A stretch of 50,797 nucleotides of DNA from Phycisphaerales bacterium (lineage in GTDB: Bacteria; Bacteroidota; Bacteroidia; Chitinophagales; Chitinophagaceae): contig JASGCP010000002.1 of the NCBI GenBank assembly GCA_030053995.1, forward strand, positions 1 through 50,797. The letters are read 5' to 3'. The position numbers were made by a program, and so were the translations under genes. The notes under the pieces were generated by a model. That model worked only from the letters and a program-made list of their open reading frames with translations, ran no database searches and was not told where the DNA came from. This document shows, one piece after another, positions 9,776 through 20,097 of the stretch; positions within the stretch are counted from its first letter, which is position 1, and each line of letters opens with the position of its first letter.

Positions 9776-10862
9776 ATGACACAAGAACAAATAAAAAAAA
9801 TAAACTACCGCTTATCTACCCTTCGGGGTTTTCTTTGAAGTCGATAAAAGAGCACAAGCATTAGAAAACAGCAGAATACTATCGATGTCAGCAGGATTTT
9901 GGGATGATTTCAAGCGAGCAACGGACATTATGAAGGAAATAAAGTCAAATGAATATTGGACGCAACTATATGAGGATACGCAAAAATTAGTTGATGATTT
10001 TATTTTATTATTTGACTTTTATAAAGGGGGCGAAGCTACTGAAAAAGAAACTCAGGATGCTTACGAAAAAGCGTTGCATAAAATTGAAGATGTTGAATTA
10101 CTCAGCTCTCTTTATAAACCTGAAGATATGTTACCGGCAATCGTTCAAATAAATCCAGGTGCCGGCGGAACTGAAAGCCAAGATTGGGCAGAAATGCTAC
10201 TCCGTATGTATAGGATGTATGGAGAAAAAAAAGGGTGGAAAGTAACAGAAATTAGTTATCAAAGTGGCGATGGTGCCGGCATTAAATCAGCTGCATTACA
10301 ATTTGAAGGACAATTTTCTTACGGTTTACTGAAATCGGAAAATGGCGTACATAGATTAGTGCGCATATCACCGTTTGACAGCAATGCTCGGCGCCATACC
10401 TCGTTTGCTAGTGTATTTGTTTATCCATTAATAGATAATACTATTCAAATTAATATCAACCCAGCAGATATAGAATGGGAATTTTATCGAAGTGGTGGTA
10501 AGGGGGGACAAAATGTCAACAAAGTAGAGACTGCCGTTCGACTGAAACATATACCATCAGGTTTAATCGTAGAATGCCAACAATCAAGAACGCAAGGGGA
10601 AAACCGAGAAATCGCGATGCAATTACTAAAAAGTCGCTTATACGAAAAAGAGCTAGAAAGACAACAAGCCGAAAAAAATGTAACCAATGCTTCTAAGAAA
10701 AAAATAGAATGGGGTAGCCAAATTAGAAGTTATGTTCTTCATCCTTATAAAATGATTAAAGATCATCGCACAGATTTTGAAGTTGGTAATGTCAATCCTG
10801 TTTTAGATGGTGAACTGGATGGCTTTATAAGAGCCTATTTATTGCAATTGAAATCTGAATAG
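9776..10862 (+). CDS. prfB: Peptide chain release factor 2, expressed by programmed +1 frameshift at 9833-9838
   Basis: ATG at 9776 reads [20 protein letters not shown] then in-frame TGA (9836-9838); the +1 frame continues [24 protein letters not shown]... into the track ORF at 9885; GGQ motif [11 protein letters not shown]. Confidence 0.97.
9822..9838 (+). promoter_or_regulatory. RF2 +1 frameshift signal: internal SD-like GGGG + CTT TGA slippery stop
   Basis: TTCGGGGTTTTCTTTGA, aligning with the E. coli AGGGGGTATCTTTGA arrangement. Confidence 0.93.
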
Positions 10863-10877
10863 CGGGTTACAAAAAAA

Positions 10878-11717
10878 TCAAACAACCAGATTAATCTGCT
10901 GTAGTATCTGCTCCATCTTTTGTTGATACAACTTAGCCCGATCATGAGCCATCTCTGCAAAATTATGGTCATTACTTGCAAAAATAATATCCCTACTCAC
11001 AGCTGTTAATAAACTAACTAATGATGGATGAATTGCCCGGTGACATAGTTCATCAAAATCACCTCCTTGAGCACCAATACCAGGCACTAAAAGAAAATGT
11101 TCTGGTACGCAACGCCTTACCCTATCTATAAAATCTAATTGCGTGGCACCAATTACAAACATCAAATTATTCGCGGTAGTCCACTGGGATACCTTTTCAA
11201 GAATATACTCAAATAAATATATTTCTTTATTTTGTATCGATTGCAGAGACAACATTTGAAAATCGTGAGCACCCAAATTAGAAGTTAAAGCTAATACAAT
11301 AGTATGTTTATTAGTATAAACAAGGAATGGTTCAATACTATCATAACCCATATAAGGTGCTACCGTAACTGCATCAAAACACATAGTCTCAAAAAAAGTT
11401 TTTGCATAATGCTTAGAAGTATTACCAATATCAGCCCTTTTAGCATCAGCAATAGTAAAATAACCCGATGGAATAAGCGATAAAGTCTCTTCCAAAACTT
11501 TAATACCGGCAGAGCCTAAAGACTCATAAAAAGCTGTATTAATCTTATATCCTATACAGTAATTACGCGTTGCTTCAATAATAGAACGATTAAAGTCTAA
11601 AATAGAACTAGGTTTTCTACTAAAATGTTTAGGTAATTTATCTATATCAGAATCTAATCCTACCAGTAAAAAATTTCTTTTAGTAAGAATTAAGTTAAGC
11701 AAGTCTTGTGTACGCAT
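10878..11717 (-). CDS. pyrF: Orotidine 5'-phosphate decarboxylase (type 2)
   Basis: LVGLDSDIDKLP, TIADAKRADIGNTSKHYAKTFF, LVPGIGAQGGD. Confidence 0.95.
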   Translation of the reverse strand: MRTQDLLNLILTKRNFLLVGLDSDIDKLPKHFSRKPSSILDFNRSIIEATRNYCIGYKINTAFYESLGSAGIKVLEETLSLIPSGYFTIADAKRADIGNTSKHYAKTFFETMCFDAVTVAPYMGYDSIEPFLVYTNKHTIVLALTSNLGAHDFQMLSLQSIQNKEIYLFEYILEKVSQWTTANNLMFVIGATQLDFIDRVRRCVPEHFLLVPGIGAQGGDFDELCHRAIHPSLVSLLTAVSRDIIFASNDHNFAEMAHDRAKLYQQKMEQILQQINLVV

Positions 11718-11727
11718 AAATAAAATA

Positions 11728-12459
11728 TTAATCTTCTAGTAACAAAGTAAAAGAAACAGTTCTAGGATATACACTATTTATAGAATTAGCGATAAAAGAA
11801 TTCACATCAGATCGGATAATATTTGATACGCCATAGCTAAAATTTACTTCAGGTGATAGTGTAACAAAAGGTAAATGAAAACTAAATCCTAAACCTGTAC
11901 TTAATAAAAAACCAGATGACTTAAGTTGTATATATTCAATCGTATTTCTACTCTTAGCGTTGCTTGCCAAATCAACATAATATTTACACCCCGCCAACAC
12001 AAACAAGTTAAAATTGCCAATCCGATCTGATGCGTATTTAAAATCTATCGGAAAAACAAAACGGTTAGAATTAATTTTTTGTTTTAAAAATGAAAAAGTG
12101 CCGGTTTTCGTATTTTTTACCTGAAATAATAAATTATAACCATTTGATAATATCAACTCAGGGTTTGTTCTAATAAATAACTTCTTAAAAATCCTGAGTG
12201 TACCGGTCAGCCCAAGACCAAAACCATAATTAGGGGACTGGGTTATATTTGCTAAAGAGTCTGTCGTATTAAACTTGTTTGATGGATTAATAGCTAATGC
12301 AGAATAAGAACTTGAAAAATTAATCCCAAAATAATATTTCCAGTCCTGAGAACCATTATTTAAAAAACGATACTTAAAATTGGAAGATGCAAAAGAAAAT
12401 ACAACACTATAAAGAAAAATAGAAACAAACAACAGTATTTTATAATAACTACCATTCAT
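11728..12459 (-). CDS. porT: PorT-family outer membrane beta-barrel protein (type IX secretion assembly)
   Basis: Signal peptide MNGSYYKILLFVSIFLYSVVFSFASS; FPIDFKYASDRIGNFNLFVLAGCKYYVDLAS and STGLGFSFHLPFVTLSPEVNFSYGVSNI typical of PorT; adjacent to gldN. Confidence 0.85.
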   Translation of the reverse strand: MNGSYYKILLFVSIFLYSVVFSFASSNFKYRFLNNGSQDWKYYFGINFSSSYSALAINPSNKFNTTDSLANITQSPNYGFGLGLTGTLRIFKKLFIRTNPELILSNGYNLLFQVKNTKTGTFSFLKQKINSNRFVFPIDFKYASDRIGNFNLFVLAGCKYYVDLASNAKSRNTIEYIQLKSSGFLLSTGLGFSFHLPFVTLSPEVNFSYGVSNIIRSDVNSFIANSINSVYPRTVSFTLLLED

Positions 12460-12621
12460 TTTAAAAAAAATATTATCTACCCCGTAGTGTAAAGAAAACA
12501 AGTAAGTACAATTAGTTTATAAGCCCCAAAATACCGATATAAAACTACAACATAAAATCCAAAACTATATTGGTATGATTAATGAAAAATTACCATAATT
12601 GATAAACAGTATAAAAAGAAC

Positions 12622-13560
12622 TTAATATGACCAAAGACCTTGTTCGTAATTAAATATCTTATTTTTAATTTTTTCACCTTGATAAAGTCTAAATAAAGGA
12701 TCTTTGATAGTCTCTTTTAATGGGAGATCATTAGGATTATCTAAAGTTGTTTTAACAATATAGCTACTAAAATATCTAGCTTCAAAGACATCCTCCCAAG
12801 TCATTGTAGAGTTCCAATTTTGTGGGTTATAAGCAGTGTACTTAGCTAATGTTGCTCTTATATCAGGGTAATACACCCAAAATCTAGGAAATGGTTCAGT
12901 AGGGACACCTTCTATTATACGTCCATTAAACATTGGGGGCATCATAGGAGCAATACCTAATATTCTTGTATATAATCTAGATGTCGCCTTATCAAAAAAA
13001 ACCTCCTCTTTTAATTGAAATCTATAAACAGAGTCAACGGGAAACTCAATCTCTCTAATCTGAACACCTGTAATTCTATCTGGATTTTCCAGATCACCAC
13101 GAACTAAAAGTGTATCCCAGCCCCCAGAATAATTTTTAGTAAACTTTTCCAATGATATAGGCAAAGTAAATCGATCATCTTCAAAAGCTACAACATCCCC
13201 GGCCATAATAGCACGATAAATAATTGAGAAAAGGCGTTGGTCACCGCCATAATGAAGCCCTAAATAAGACATGGGTTGATTTATTTTTTCCCTACAATCT
13301 ATTACCCGCCAGATCCTTTGTTTGTAAATAGCATCCTCATCGCGAACATTTTGATAAGGTAACACATTACGTTCTCTAATTTTATTAGTTTCATCATTAG
13401 TAGCATCATCAGGACGGAGCGATATACTTAAAGGTTTGGCAAAATCATTTCCTTTTGTTGGTACAACTACGGTATCTAGCTTAATATTTTGACCTAATAA
13501 CAAATCTGAATAGATCGATAAAAGAACTATAAAAGATAATATTTTAAAACTAAACTTCAT
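12622..13560 (-). CDS. gldN: Gliding motility / T9SS protein GldN (PorN)
   Basis: Position after gldM; IWRVIDCREKINQPMSYL, WEDVFEARYFSSYIVK motifs; signal peptide. Confidence 0.93.
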   Translation of the reverse strand: MKFSFKILSFIVLLSIYSDLLLGQNIKLDTVVVPTKGNDFAKPLSISLRPDDATNDETNKIRERNVLPYQNVRDEDAIYKQRIWRVIDCREKINQPMSYLGLHYGGDQRLFSIIYRAIMAGDVVAFEDDRFTLPISLEKFTKNYSGGWDTLLVRGDLENPDRITGVQIREIEFPVDSVYRFQLKEEVFFDKATSRLYTRILGIAPMMPPMFNGRIIEGVPTEPFPRFWVYYPDIRATLAKYTAYNPQNWNSTMTWEDVFEARYFSSYIVKTTLDNPNDLPLKETIKDPLFRLYQGEKIKNKIFNYEQGLWSY

Positions 13561-13587
13561 AAGCAGGAAATTGATATAAGTTTAAAG

Positions 13588-15186
13588 CTAAGGTATGAGA
13601 TAATAAGCAACTGCACCTTCTAATTTTTTTGTTCCACCAGGACCCTTAACTACAACATCCGTTAATATAACACTACTTCCTGCTCGACATCGTTCCATAT
13701 AATCTTTGGCATCAGAATCAAAATAAGCCCCACTGACTGTTGCAAAAGCAGGTCCCGTTTGTTCAAACCCTTTCCCAGAAAAAACGAGTGCATAAGATAC
13801 GACATCAAATTTAATTCCCTCAAATAAAAAATCCTGCAAATCTGCTCTAACACCAGCTTGAGACTTAAATACATTAGCCGACACTTTACCACTTGCCAAA
13901 CTACCAATTTGAGCTGTTGGAGGCGGAACAGGTTTAACCTTAAAAGCGAAAGTGTAAGTATGTCCGTCAACATTAACCGTAATTTTAGCTATGCCTGTAT
14001 AATTAACTCGAGCTATATACTGACCACCTGCAACTTTCTCTAAACTTCCTTGTGATATTGTTGCTGATATTTTATCACCATTTGTTTCTGCTCCGGCACT
14101 AATTGAAACTGGATTATCAAGACCAACATATAATACTTTGACTTTATCTGCACTAACAAAAACTGATGTAGGCTGTTCAACGGTATAACGAAGAACCTTA
14201 TTAATAGTCTGTTGTTGACCTGTTAATTGATCAAAATACTTAATCGTTATATTCTTAGTGTAATTACCAGGTGTGGACTCGGCGACTGTCGAATAAGTTG
14301 GTATTCCATCTTGCTCTCCAGATACCAAGTTACCGTTCACATAAATAGATGGTTTAGCCGACTTGCTAAAAGCACCTAAACCAGCCTTAACAACAAGAGG
14401 TGAACCAGGTAGAAGCACTTCTGAGTTTAGATAGGCAATACCAGCATATTGATCTATAATAAAATCAACTTCGCCTACTTTTTTAAGAAAATATCCTAAC
14501 AAATCACCTTCAGTATTTCTAATATCATTTTGAAACTTTGTTAAGATTGCTAAAGCAGCAATTGCTGGCGTAAGCCTAAAATATGAAGTTGCCCAACTAG
14601 GCGTAGATTCCTTACCCTCTTCTGATACAGGAACTTCTAAATTAACTCTAATTTTAGATTCTATTTCACCTTTTAAAGAAGGTTGTTGCGTTTCTATTGC
14701 TTTGACAGAATTAACATAATCAGTTAAATGTTTCAATAGTATATCACCTCCTGGTTTAGAATTACTATTTTCACCAAAACTTACAAACATTCTAGTCGCC
14801 GCATCTAAATCATCTCCTCTATAATTGGCATAAGGTTCCTTATTACCAATAGGATTAACTTTTGTTCCGCCTGCCTCAACCTTCAATTGCAATTTCAACC
14901 TTTCTATATAATTATAAGCTGAGTCTGAATTATCGGCAATCTTTTTAGCGTAGGGGTACCATTCTAAAGCTTTAGCTTTAGATTTATTGTCATTTAATTT
15001 TTTATTAAAAACATCCATAATATTCTTATTCGAAACATCAATAAGTGCATTCGAATTTTCCAAACTCTTATTTAGAGTTCTAAATGCGTTTAAAACTTCC
15101 GCAGAAACATTTAGGGCTAACAAAGCTGTTAGAACTAAATACATAATGTTGACCATTTTCTGCCTTGGCTCTTCTGGTAAAGACAT
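13588..15186 (-). CDS. gldM: Gliding motility / T9SS protein GldM (PorM)
   Basis: MSLPEEPRQKMVNIMYLVLTALLALNVSAEVLNAF; periplasmic repeat domains; C-term GSVILTDVVVKGPGGTKKLEGAVAYYL. Confidence 0.96.
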   Translation of the reverse strand: MSLPEEPRQKMVNIMYLVLTALLALNVSAEVLNAFRTLNKSLENSNALIDVSNKNIMDVFNKKLNDNKSKAKALEWYPYAKKIADNSDSAYNYIERLKLQLKVEAGGTKVNPIGNKEPYANYRGDDLDAATRMFVSFGENSNSKPGGDILLKHLTDYVNSVKAIETQQPSLKGEIESKIRVNLEVPVSEEGKESTPSWATSYFRLTPAIAALAILTKFQNDIRNTEGDLLGYFLKKVGEVDFIIDQYAGIAYLNSEVLLPGSPLVVKAGLGAFSKSAKPSIYVNGNLVSGEQDGIPTYSTVAESTPGNYTKNITIKYFDQLTGQQQTINKVLRYTVEQPTSVFVSADKVKVLYVGLDNPVSISAGAETNGDKISATISQGSLEKVAGGQYIARVNYTGIAKITVNVDGHTYTFAFKVKPVPPPTAQIGSLASGKVSANVFKSQAGVRADLQDFLFEGIKFDVVSYALVFSGKGFEQTGPAFATVSGAYFDSDAKDYMERCRAGSSVILTDVVVKGPGGTKKLEGAVAYYLIP

Positions 15187-15259
15187 TTTTTTTATTTTTT
15201 AGCTAACTATATAAAAAATTATTAAGAACTGAACTCGAAAGACTATGATTATACTATCA

Positions 15260-16054
15260 CTAATGCTTATTGGTTGTTTGCATTGCAGAAATAATATTTC
15301 CATAAATACTATTCAACTTAGTCAAATTTTCTGTCAAGGCAGTCATTTGATTTTTAGCCTTCAATGCATCCTCGGCAGTACTTGCAAAAGACTGAGCTAC
15401 CTTATCCAATTGCCCATAAAACTTACTCAAAGATTTAATATGATTATTATTTTCCTGTAATTCCATTTCATACACCGTATTCAATGCCGACAAATTTTTA
15501 TTTACAGACAGCACTTGCTCCGCAAAACTTTTAAAACCTTTATCCATTGAAGCTACCGTATTAATGGTAGTACTTACTTGATTTAAAGTATCCTTCATGG
15601 TATCAAAAGCGTGCCCGGCATCCTTTGCCTTGCGGGCATAATCAGCAGTATTCGCAACAGCATGACTAACATCAGCAATTTTTTCAGTAGTTGCAGTTAA
15701 TAAATGAAAATTATGACTCAACTTTGATAAATTCTCATTTGTAATACCAGCACCATCAAGGAGTGTATTTAGATTTTGTGCATTATTACCCTGTGGTGCA
15801 GCATGTGCGTGTCCATGCGAAACATTTGGTTGCCCTAAACTTCCCGAATCATCTGCTAACGGGCTAATAATATATAAAAGTGCATAAATAGCAAATATTA
15901 GTGCTTCACAGGTTAAACCTATTTTAAGCCACAAATTTGCAGATGGGGTATGCAAAATTTTCTGCAAAGCACCCCAAATAACCAGGGCGGCAGCACCAGA
16001 AACGAAAATGTCTAAGTACTTACTAACTTTAGGATTAATTTTTACACTACTCAT
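15260..16054 (-). CDS. gldL: Gliding motility / T9SS motor protein GldL (PorL)
   Basis: Two N-terminal TM helices with conserved Glu (GLTCEALIFAIYALLYI), long coiled C-terminus; between gldM and gldK. Confidence 0.95.
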   Translation of the reverse strand: MSSVKINPKVSKYLDIFVSGAAALVIWGALQKILHTPSANLWLKIGLTCEALIFAIYALLYIISPLADDSGSLGQPNVSHGHAHAAPQGNNAQNLNTLLDGAGITNENLSKLSHNFHLLTATTEKIADVSHAVANTADYARKAKDAGHAFDTMKDTLNQVSTTINTVASMDKGFKSFAEQVLSVNKNLSALNTVYEMELQENNNHIKSLSKFYGQLDKVAQSFASTAEDALKAKNQMTALTENLTKLNSIYGNIISAMQTTNKH

Positions 16055-16119
16055 TTTATTATTTATTAATTAAATTTTTTATAAAAAGTCAAAACAAATT
16101 AAATTTTTTAAATTGAAAA

Positions 16120-17403
16120 TTAAGGATTAGTAGGAGCTACCAAGTCTATAACACATCTAAAGCCAATATAACAACGAGCTGAATCTTGGTACTCAAAAGT
16201 TCTTGTACCACACTGTAAATAATAGCCTATATCTTTCCAACTCCCACCTCTAACAACCTTTCTCTTCATTCTAGGCAAATCATTCTCACTTGATGAATAT
16301 TGTAGGTCTGGATTTAGATCATGATAAAAACTGTAAGCAGCCTCATGGAAATAAGTAGATGTCCATTGTGAAACATTACCAGCCATATTATAAAGTCCAT
16401 AATCATTAGGCCAATAAGCATCAGCACGAACGGTGTACAGCCCTCCATCTTCAGCATAATTACCAAGACCTGGTTTAAAGTTAGCTAACAAACATCCTTT
16501 TTTGTTTCTAAGATAAGGTCCACCCCATGGATACATACTTTGGTCCCTACCACCCCGAGCAGCGTATTCCCATTCTGTTTCGGTTGGTAACCTATATTCG
16601 GTTTCATTAGCATAATTAATCTTTCGCAAATATTTTTCTAAATAATTAGATCGCCAATAACAAAAAGCACTCGCTTGCTTCCATGTTACACCCACGACAG
16701 GATAATTTCCGTAAGAAGGGTGTGAGAAGTACCTCTTTGCAATTGGTTCATTGTAAGAATATGTATAATCACGCATCCAGCAAAGTGTATCTGGATATAC
16801 TTTTTCAGATACTTTCACTATAAACTTAGCTCGGTTAACACTATAGGCGGGTCTAACAGCAGCCGCAGCTTTTAAATCAAAATATTTCGTTGTAAATATC
16901 AATTTAGTAGGATTTAACTCCAAAACATTAGGGTTTAATCTTTCCTCGGGCTCATACGCCCAAGGTGCCAATTTTTCAATTATAGCTGGATCATTATACT
17001 TAAATCTTGTATTTCTATATTTGGTCCAATCAATTGTTGTGTCCCCCTCTTTAGAAACCCTATAAACGCCGAGTGCCATAGCATAAGTAGAGTCCGCAAC
17101 CCATTCGACGAATTGTCTATATTCATCATTGGTTATAACAGTAGCATCCATCCAAAAACCAGCCATAGACACGGATCTATTCTTTGTGTTTATCGAAAAA
17201 GCAACATCCTGGTCATTATTACCTAAATGAAAGAAACCAGAAGGAATATAGACCATTCCATAAGGATGTCGCAAAAAGTTTTTAGTCGTACTTGGAACAC
17301 CGTGTAATTGTCCATCATCAGGTAAACCATAAAAACCACCACTACACGAACTAATTACAAATGAAATAAAAAGCAAATAAAAGAAAGTAGAACTATATTT
17401 CAT
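16120..17403 (-). CDS. gldK: T9SS lipoprotein GldK (PorK), FGE-sulfatase-like fold
   Basis: Lipoprotein signal ...FVISSCSGG; YRLPTETEWEYAARGG, VRGGSWKD, GFRCV FGE-sulfatase motifs; in gldKLMN order. Confidence 0.95.
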   Translation of the reverse strand: MKYSSTFFYLLFISFVISSCSGGFYGLPDDGQLHGVPSTTKNFLRHPYGMVYIPSGFFHLGNNDQDVAFSINTKNRSVSMAGFWMDATVITNDEYRQFVEWVADSTYAMALGVYRVSKEGDTTIDWTKYRNTRFKYNDPAIIEKLAPWAYEPEERLNPNVLELNPTKLIFTTKYFDLKAAAAVRPAYSVNRAKFIVKVSEKVYPDTLCWMRDYTYSYNEPIAKRYFSHPSYGNYPVVGVTWKQASAFCYWRSNYLEKYLRKINYANETEYRLPTETEWEYAARGGRDQSMYPWGGPYLRNKKGCLLANFKPGLGNYAEDGGLYTVRADAYWPNDYGLYNMAGNVSQWTSTYFHEAAYSFYHDLNPDLQYSSSENDLPRMKRKVVRGGSWKDIGYYLQCGTRTFEYQDSARCYIGFRCVIDLVAPTNP

Positions 17404-17602
17404 TGAGTTAACTAATATGTTAAAATAACAAAGGATTTCTTTAATACAAAAACTAAATTATACCACAATCTACAAACAAAAAAACTAATTAAAAAATAAC
17501 TACCGCCCTAAAAAAGCAAATTTAACAAAAAAATAACACTAACAGACACCAAACCACAAAATTAAAAGACAAAGGAAGATATAAACTATAACAAAATATT
17601 TT

Positions 17603-18268
17603 CTATAATGATGATTGTCGCCACTTCTCAGGATTATCTTGCCATTCTTTTATTTGTGTTAACGATGCTGCCGGGACTATTTTTTGCTCTACTGCTAAAG
17701 ACAATAATGCATGAAAAGTTAGCAAGGATGCTACCGGAATATGTTCTGCATCTAGCTTCATTTGGGCTTGTATAAATCCATAATTAAAAATAGACAACAC
17801 ACCAATAGGTTGTAAGTTATTCTGGATAGCACCTGCGATAGCTGCCAAACTACTTTTAGCAGTGCTAATCAAATCCTCGACCACTAATATTTTTTGATTA
17901 GCTAAATAATATCCTTCAATTAAATTTTGTAATCCATGTCCCTTAGGTGTTGAGCGAATATAAATAAATGGTTTTTCTAACCTATCAGCTACGAGTGCAC
18001 CCCAAGGAATACCGGCAGTTGCCACACCGGCAATAACATCAAATTCTTTAAAAGATTGCTGTGCAAGAAATACCAAACTTGAAATAATAATATCTCGTTC
18101 CTTAGGATAAGATAATAAGCGCCGATTATCACAATAAATAGGGGCATACCAACCGCTCGTCCACACAAAAGGCTCATCAAAGTTTAATCGTATAGCATCT
18201 GTGGACAATAAAATTTGGGCAATGTCATTAGAAAAACCAAAATCCTTAGCACTCAACAGGTTACTCAT
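17603..18268 (-). CDS. pyrE: Orotate phosphoribosyltransferase
   Basis: LVVEDLISTAKSSLAA PRPP motif, VIAGVATAGIPWGALVADRL; start set at MSNLLS (ATG 18268). Confidence 0.94.
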   Translation of the reverse strand: MSNLLSAKDFGFSNDIAQILLSTDAIRLNFDEPFVWTSGWYAPIYCDNRRLLSYPKERDIIISSLVFLAQQSFKEFDVIAGVATAGIPWGALVADRLEKPFIYIRSTPKGHGLQNLIEGYYLANQKILVVEDLISTAKSSLAAIAGAIQNNLQPIGVLSIFNYGFIQAQMKLDAEHIPVASLLTFHALLSLAVEQKIVPAASLTQIKEWQDNPEKWRQSSL

Positions 18269-19880
18269 AAGTATTCGTATTATTTTGCAAATATACAATA
18301 GTAAATTGATCTTCTAAGACAGCAGATTTATCTATAATGAGTTTTATAAAATTGTCCCCATAACGAGCATAGTAATATGAAAAATTATCAACTCGTTCTT
18401 GTAGATGACCATTTGGAAAAAGTGCCGATTTTATAATTTTATATTTTTCTAAAATATGATCTCGTTGTTTTTTTTCTAACTGAAATACTTTTTTATCTAA
18501 GTCTGAAGTTAAATTCAAAATTTTCGTCTTCGTACCAATACCAAATTGTAACAACCCTTTATCCAGTGTTGTTAACTTTGCAACCATCTTATCTAACAAA
18601 TCATTAATTAGTTTTATTTCAGGTTCAAAAAATGATATGGGCACTTCTTTCGCAGTATGTTTTTTTATGAAATCAGCGTCTGCAAGGAATAAATCGGTAG
18701 CCGTTATATCCATTTTATCCATTTTTGATTTCATTTTTTCATCTATTAATAAAAATGAATTGCGCAGAACCAACATGGGAAAATGTACCCCAAGGTCATT
18801 AAATGTTTGCTTCAATTCTAACCAATAGGCTAATTCACCACCACCACCTACTACTAAAACATTCGGTAAAATTTTTTGGTGCAAAGCTGCGTTTAAAAGA
18901 ACATTAGGACTAAAAAAATCGGTACATTCCTCCATATCCGCGAGCAACTCATTGTGCGTCCATGTTCTACTTCCCGACACGGTTTGATAATAATCTGATT
19001 GTTTCTCTATTCGCTCGCGTGCATTGTTGGTTAAATAAAACAAATTAATCATTCTACCATTTACTTGCGGTTTGTAATGAGGGCTCATGCGTGCAATGGT
19101 TTGTTGAACACTATTGTAAACACATGAATTTTCAATATCTTTCTTAAGAATAGGTAATAAAGACTTTTTAGCATAACTATTAGGTGTGAGGATTACTAAA
19201 CCAAAACTACCAAATAATCTATTCAACAAAGTAAATGTAGCTTTTTTAATGGTAACATTTTTTTTGTAAGATTGTTTCAAAAGGTTCGACAAATCATCAC
19301 CATAAGGATAATGTTTCCATTTGCTTTCAAGTTTTTCTAATAAGCTGATCAAGCTGTCATCTACAAACATATTCCCTACCGCCCCTGTTTGTGTTGTATC
19401 CCAATTAAATAGTTCACCCAAACAAGTACAATGTCCTAACTCCAACAGATCGGCATCTTCACTACTCAAATAAAACACTGGAACGAACTTATACACAACA
19501 GTCTTATCGGCAAAATAGTCCGTACAATACCTTGATAATTTAATTACCTGTGCAATTTTGTATATCACATACAATGGACCCATAAAAATATTTGTCTGGT
19601 GCCCTGTAGTAATCGTAAAGGTTGTGGTATCTGCCAACAATTCTATATTAAACTTAGTAGCATTAGAAAGTATCTGATCTTCGTATTCTATTAGTAAAGA
19701 TTGTTGCAAACGCAAACGGTCACAGGGTATATTTTTTCTGTCATTTATACTTTGTATAAGCCCTTCAATTGTTCTATGATATTGAAACAGATCATCTACG
19801 AGCAACTGATCTGCCAGATAATCAATTACAATACTGGAGAAGTACCCTGTTTTTCTGTAATCAAAAGTTTCGTAAATCAT
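18261..19880 (-). CDS. bshC: Putative bacillithiol cysteine-adding enzyme BshC
   Basis: FTITTGHQTNIFMGPLYVIYKIAQ, FVPVFYLSSEDADLLELG, LPNVLVVGGGGELAYWLELK; start set at ATG 19880 (track used TTG 19886). Confidence 0.92.
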   Translation of the reverse strand: MIYETFDYRKTGYFSSIVIDYLADQLLVDDLFQYHRTIEGLIQSINDRKNIPCDRLRLQQSLLIEYEDQILSNATKFNIELLADTTTFTITTGHQTNIFMGPLYVIYKIAQVIKLSRYCTDYFADKTVVYKFVPVFYLSSEDADLLELGHCTCLGELFNWDTTQTGAVGNMFVDDSLISLLEKLESKWKHYPYGDDLSNLLKQSYKKNVTIKKATFTLLNRLFGSFGLVILTPNSYAKKSLLPILKKDIENSCVYNSVQQTIARMSPHYKPQVNGRMINLFYLTNNARERIEKQSDYYQTVSGSRTWTHNELLADMEECTDFFSPNVLLNAALHQKILPNVLVVGGGGELAYWLELKQTFNDLGVHFPMLVLRNSFLLIDEKMKSKMDKMDITATDLFLADADFIKKHTAKEVPISFFEPEIKLINDLLDKMVAKLTTLDKGLLQFGIGTKTKILNLTSDLDKKVFQLEKKQRDHILEKYKIIKSALFPNGHLQERVDNFSYYYARYGDNFIKLIIDKSAVLEDQFTIVYLQNNTNTYE

Positions 19881-19893
19881 AAACAAATAATTG

Positions 19894-19901
19894 CAAAGAT
19901 A
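19894..19901 (-). promoter_or_regulatory. Candidate -7 box TATCTTTG upstream of bshC-pyrE
   Basis: Minus-strand TATCTTTG matches TAnnTTTG, 13 nt upstream of ATG 19880. Confidence 0.4.
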
Positions 19902-20097
19902 AATTAATTGTTTAGTTATATGATACTATTATTAAGATGAGCATACTAGAGATAATGATAATATAAACTCATTTATATTTATGAAAACTTTTTGACAGAT
20001 GATCAAAGAATAATGTTGTTATACAACTTAGTTTATTATCATGAATAATATTTTTCATAACCGTATAAAAAAAAATCTTTTATTTGCATAAAAAAAA

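Noticed and set aside
9885-10862. Initiation of prfB at the ATG at 9885 as in the track
   Set aside because: The upstream frameshifted reading gives the conserved RF2 N-terminus, so 9885 is an internal Met.
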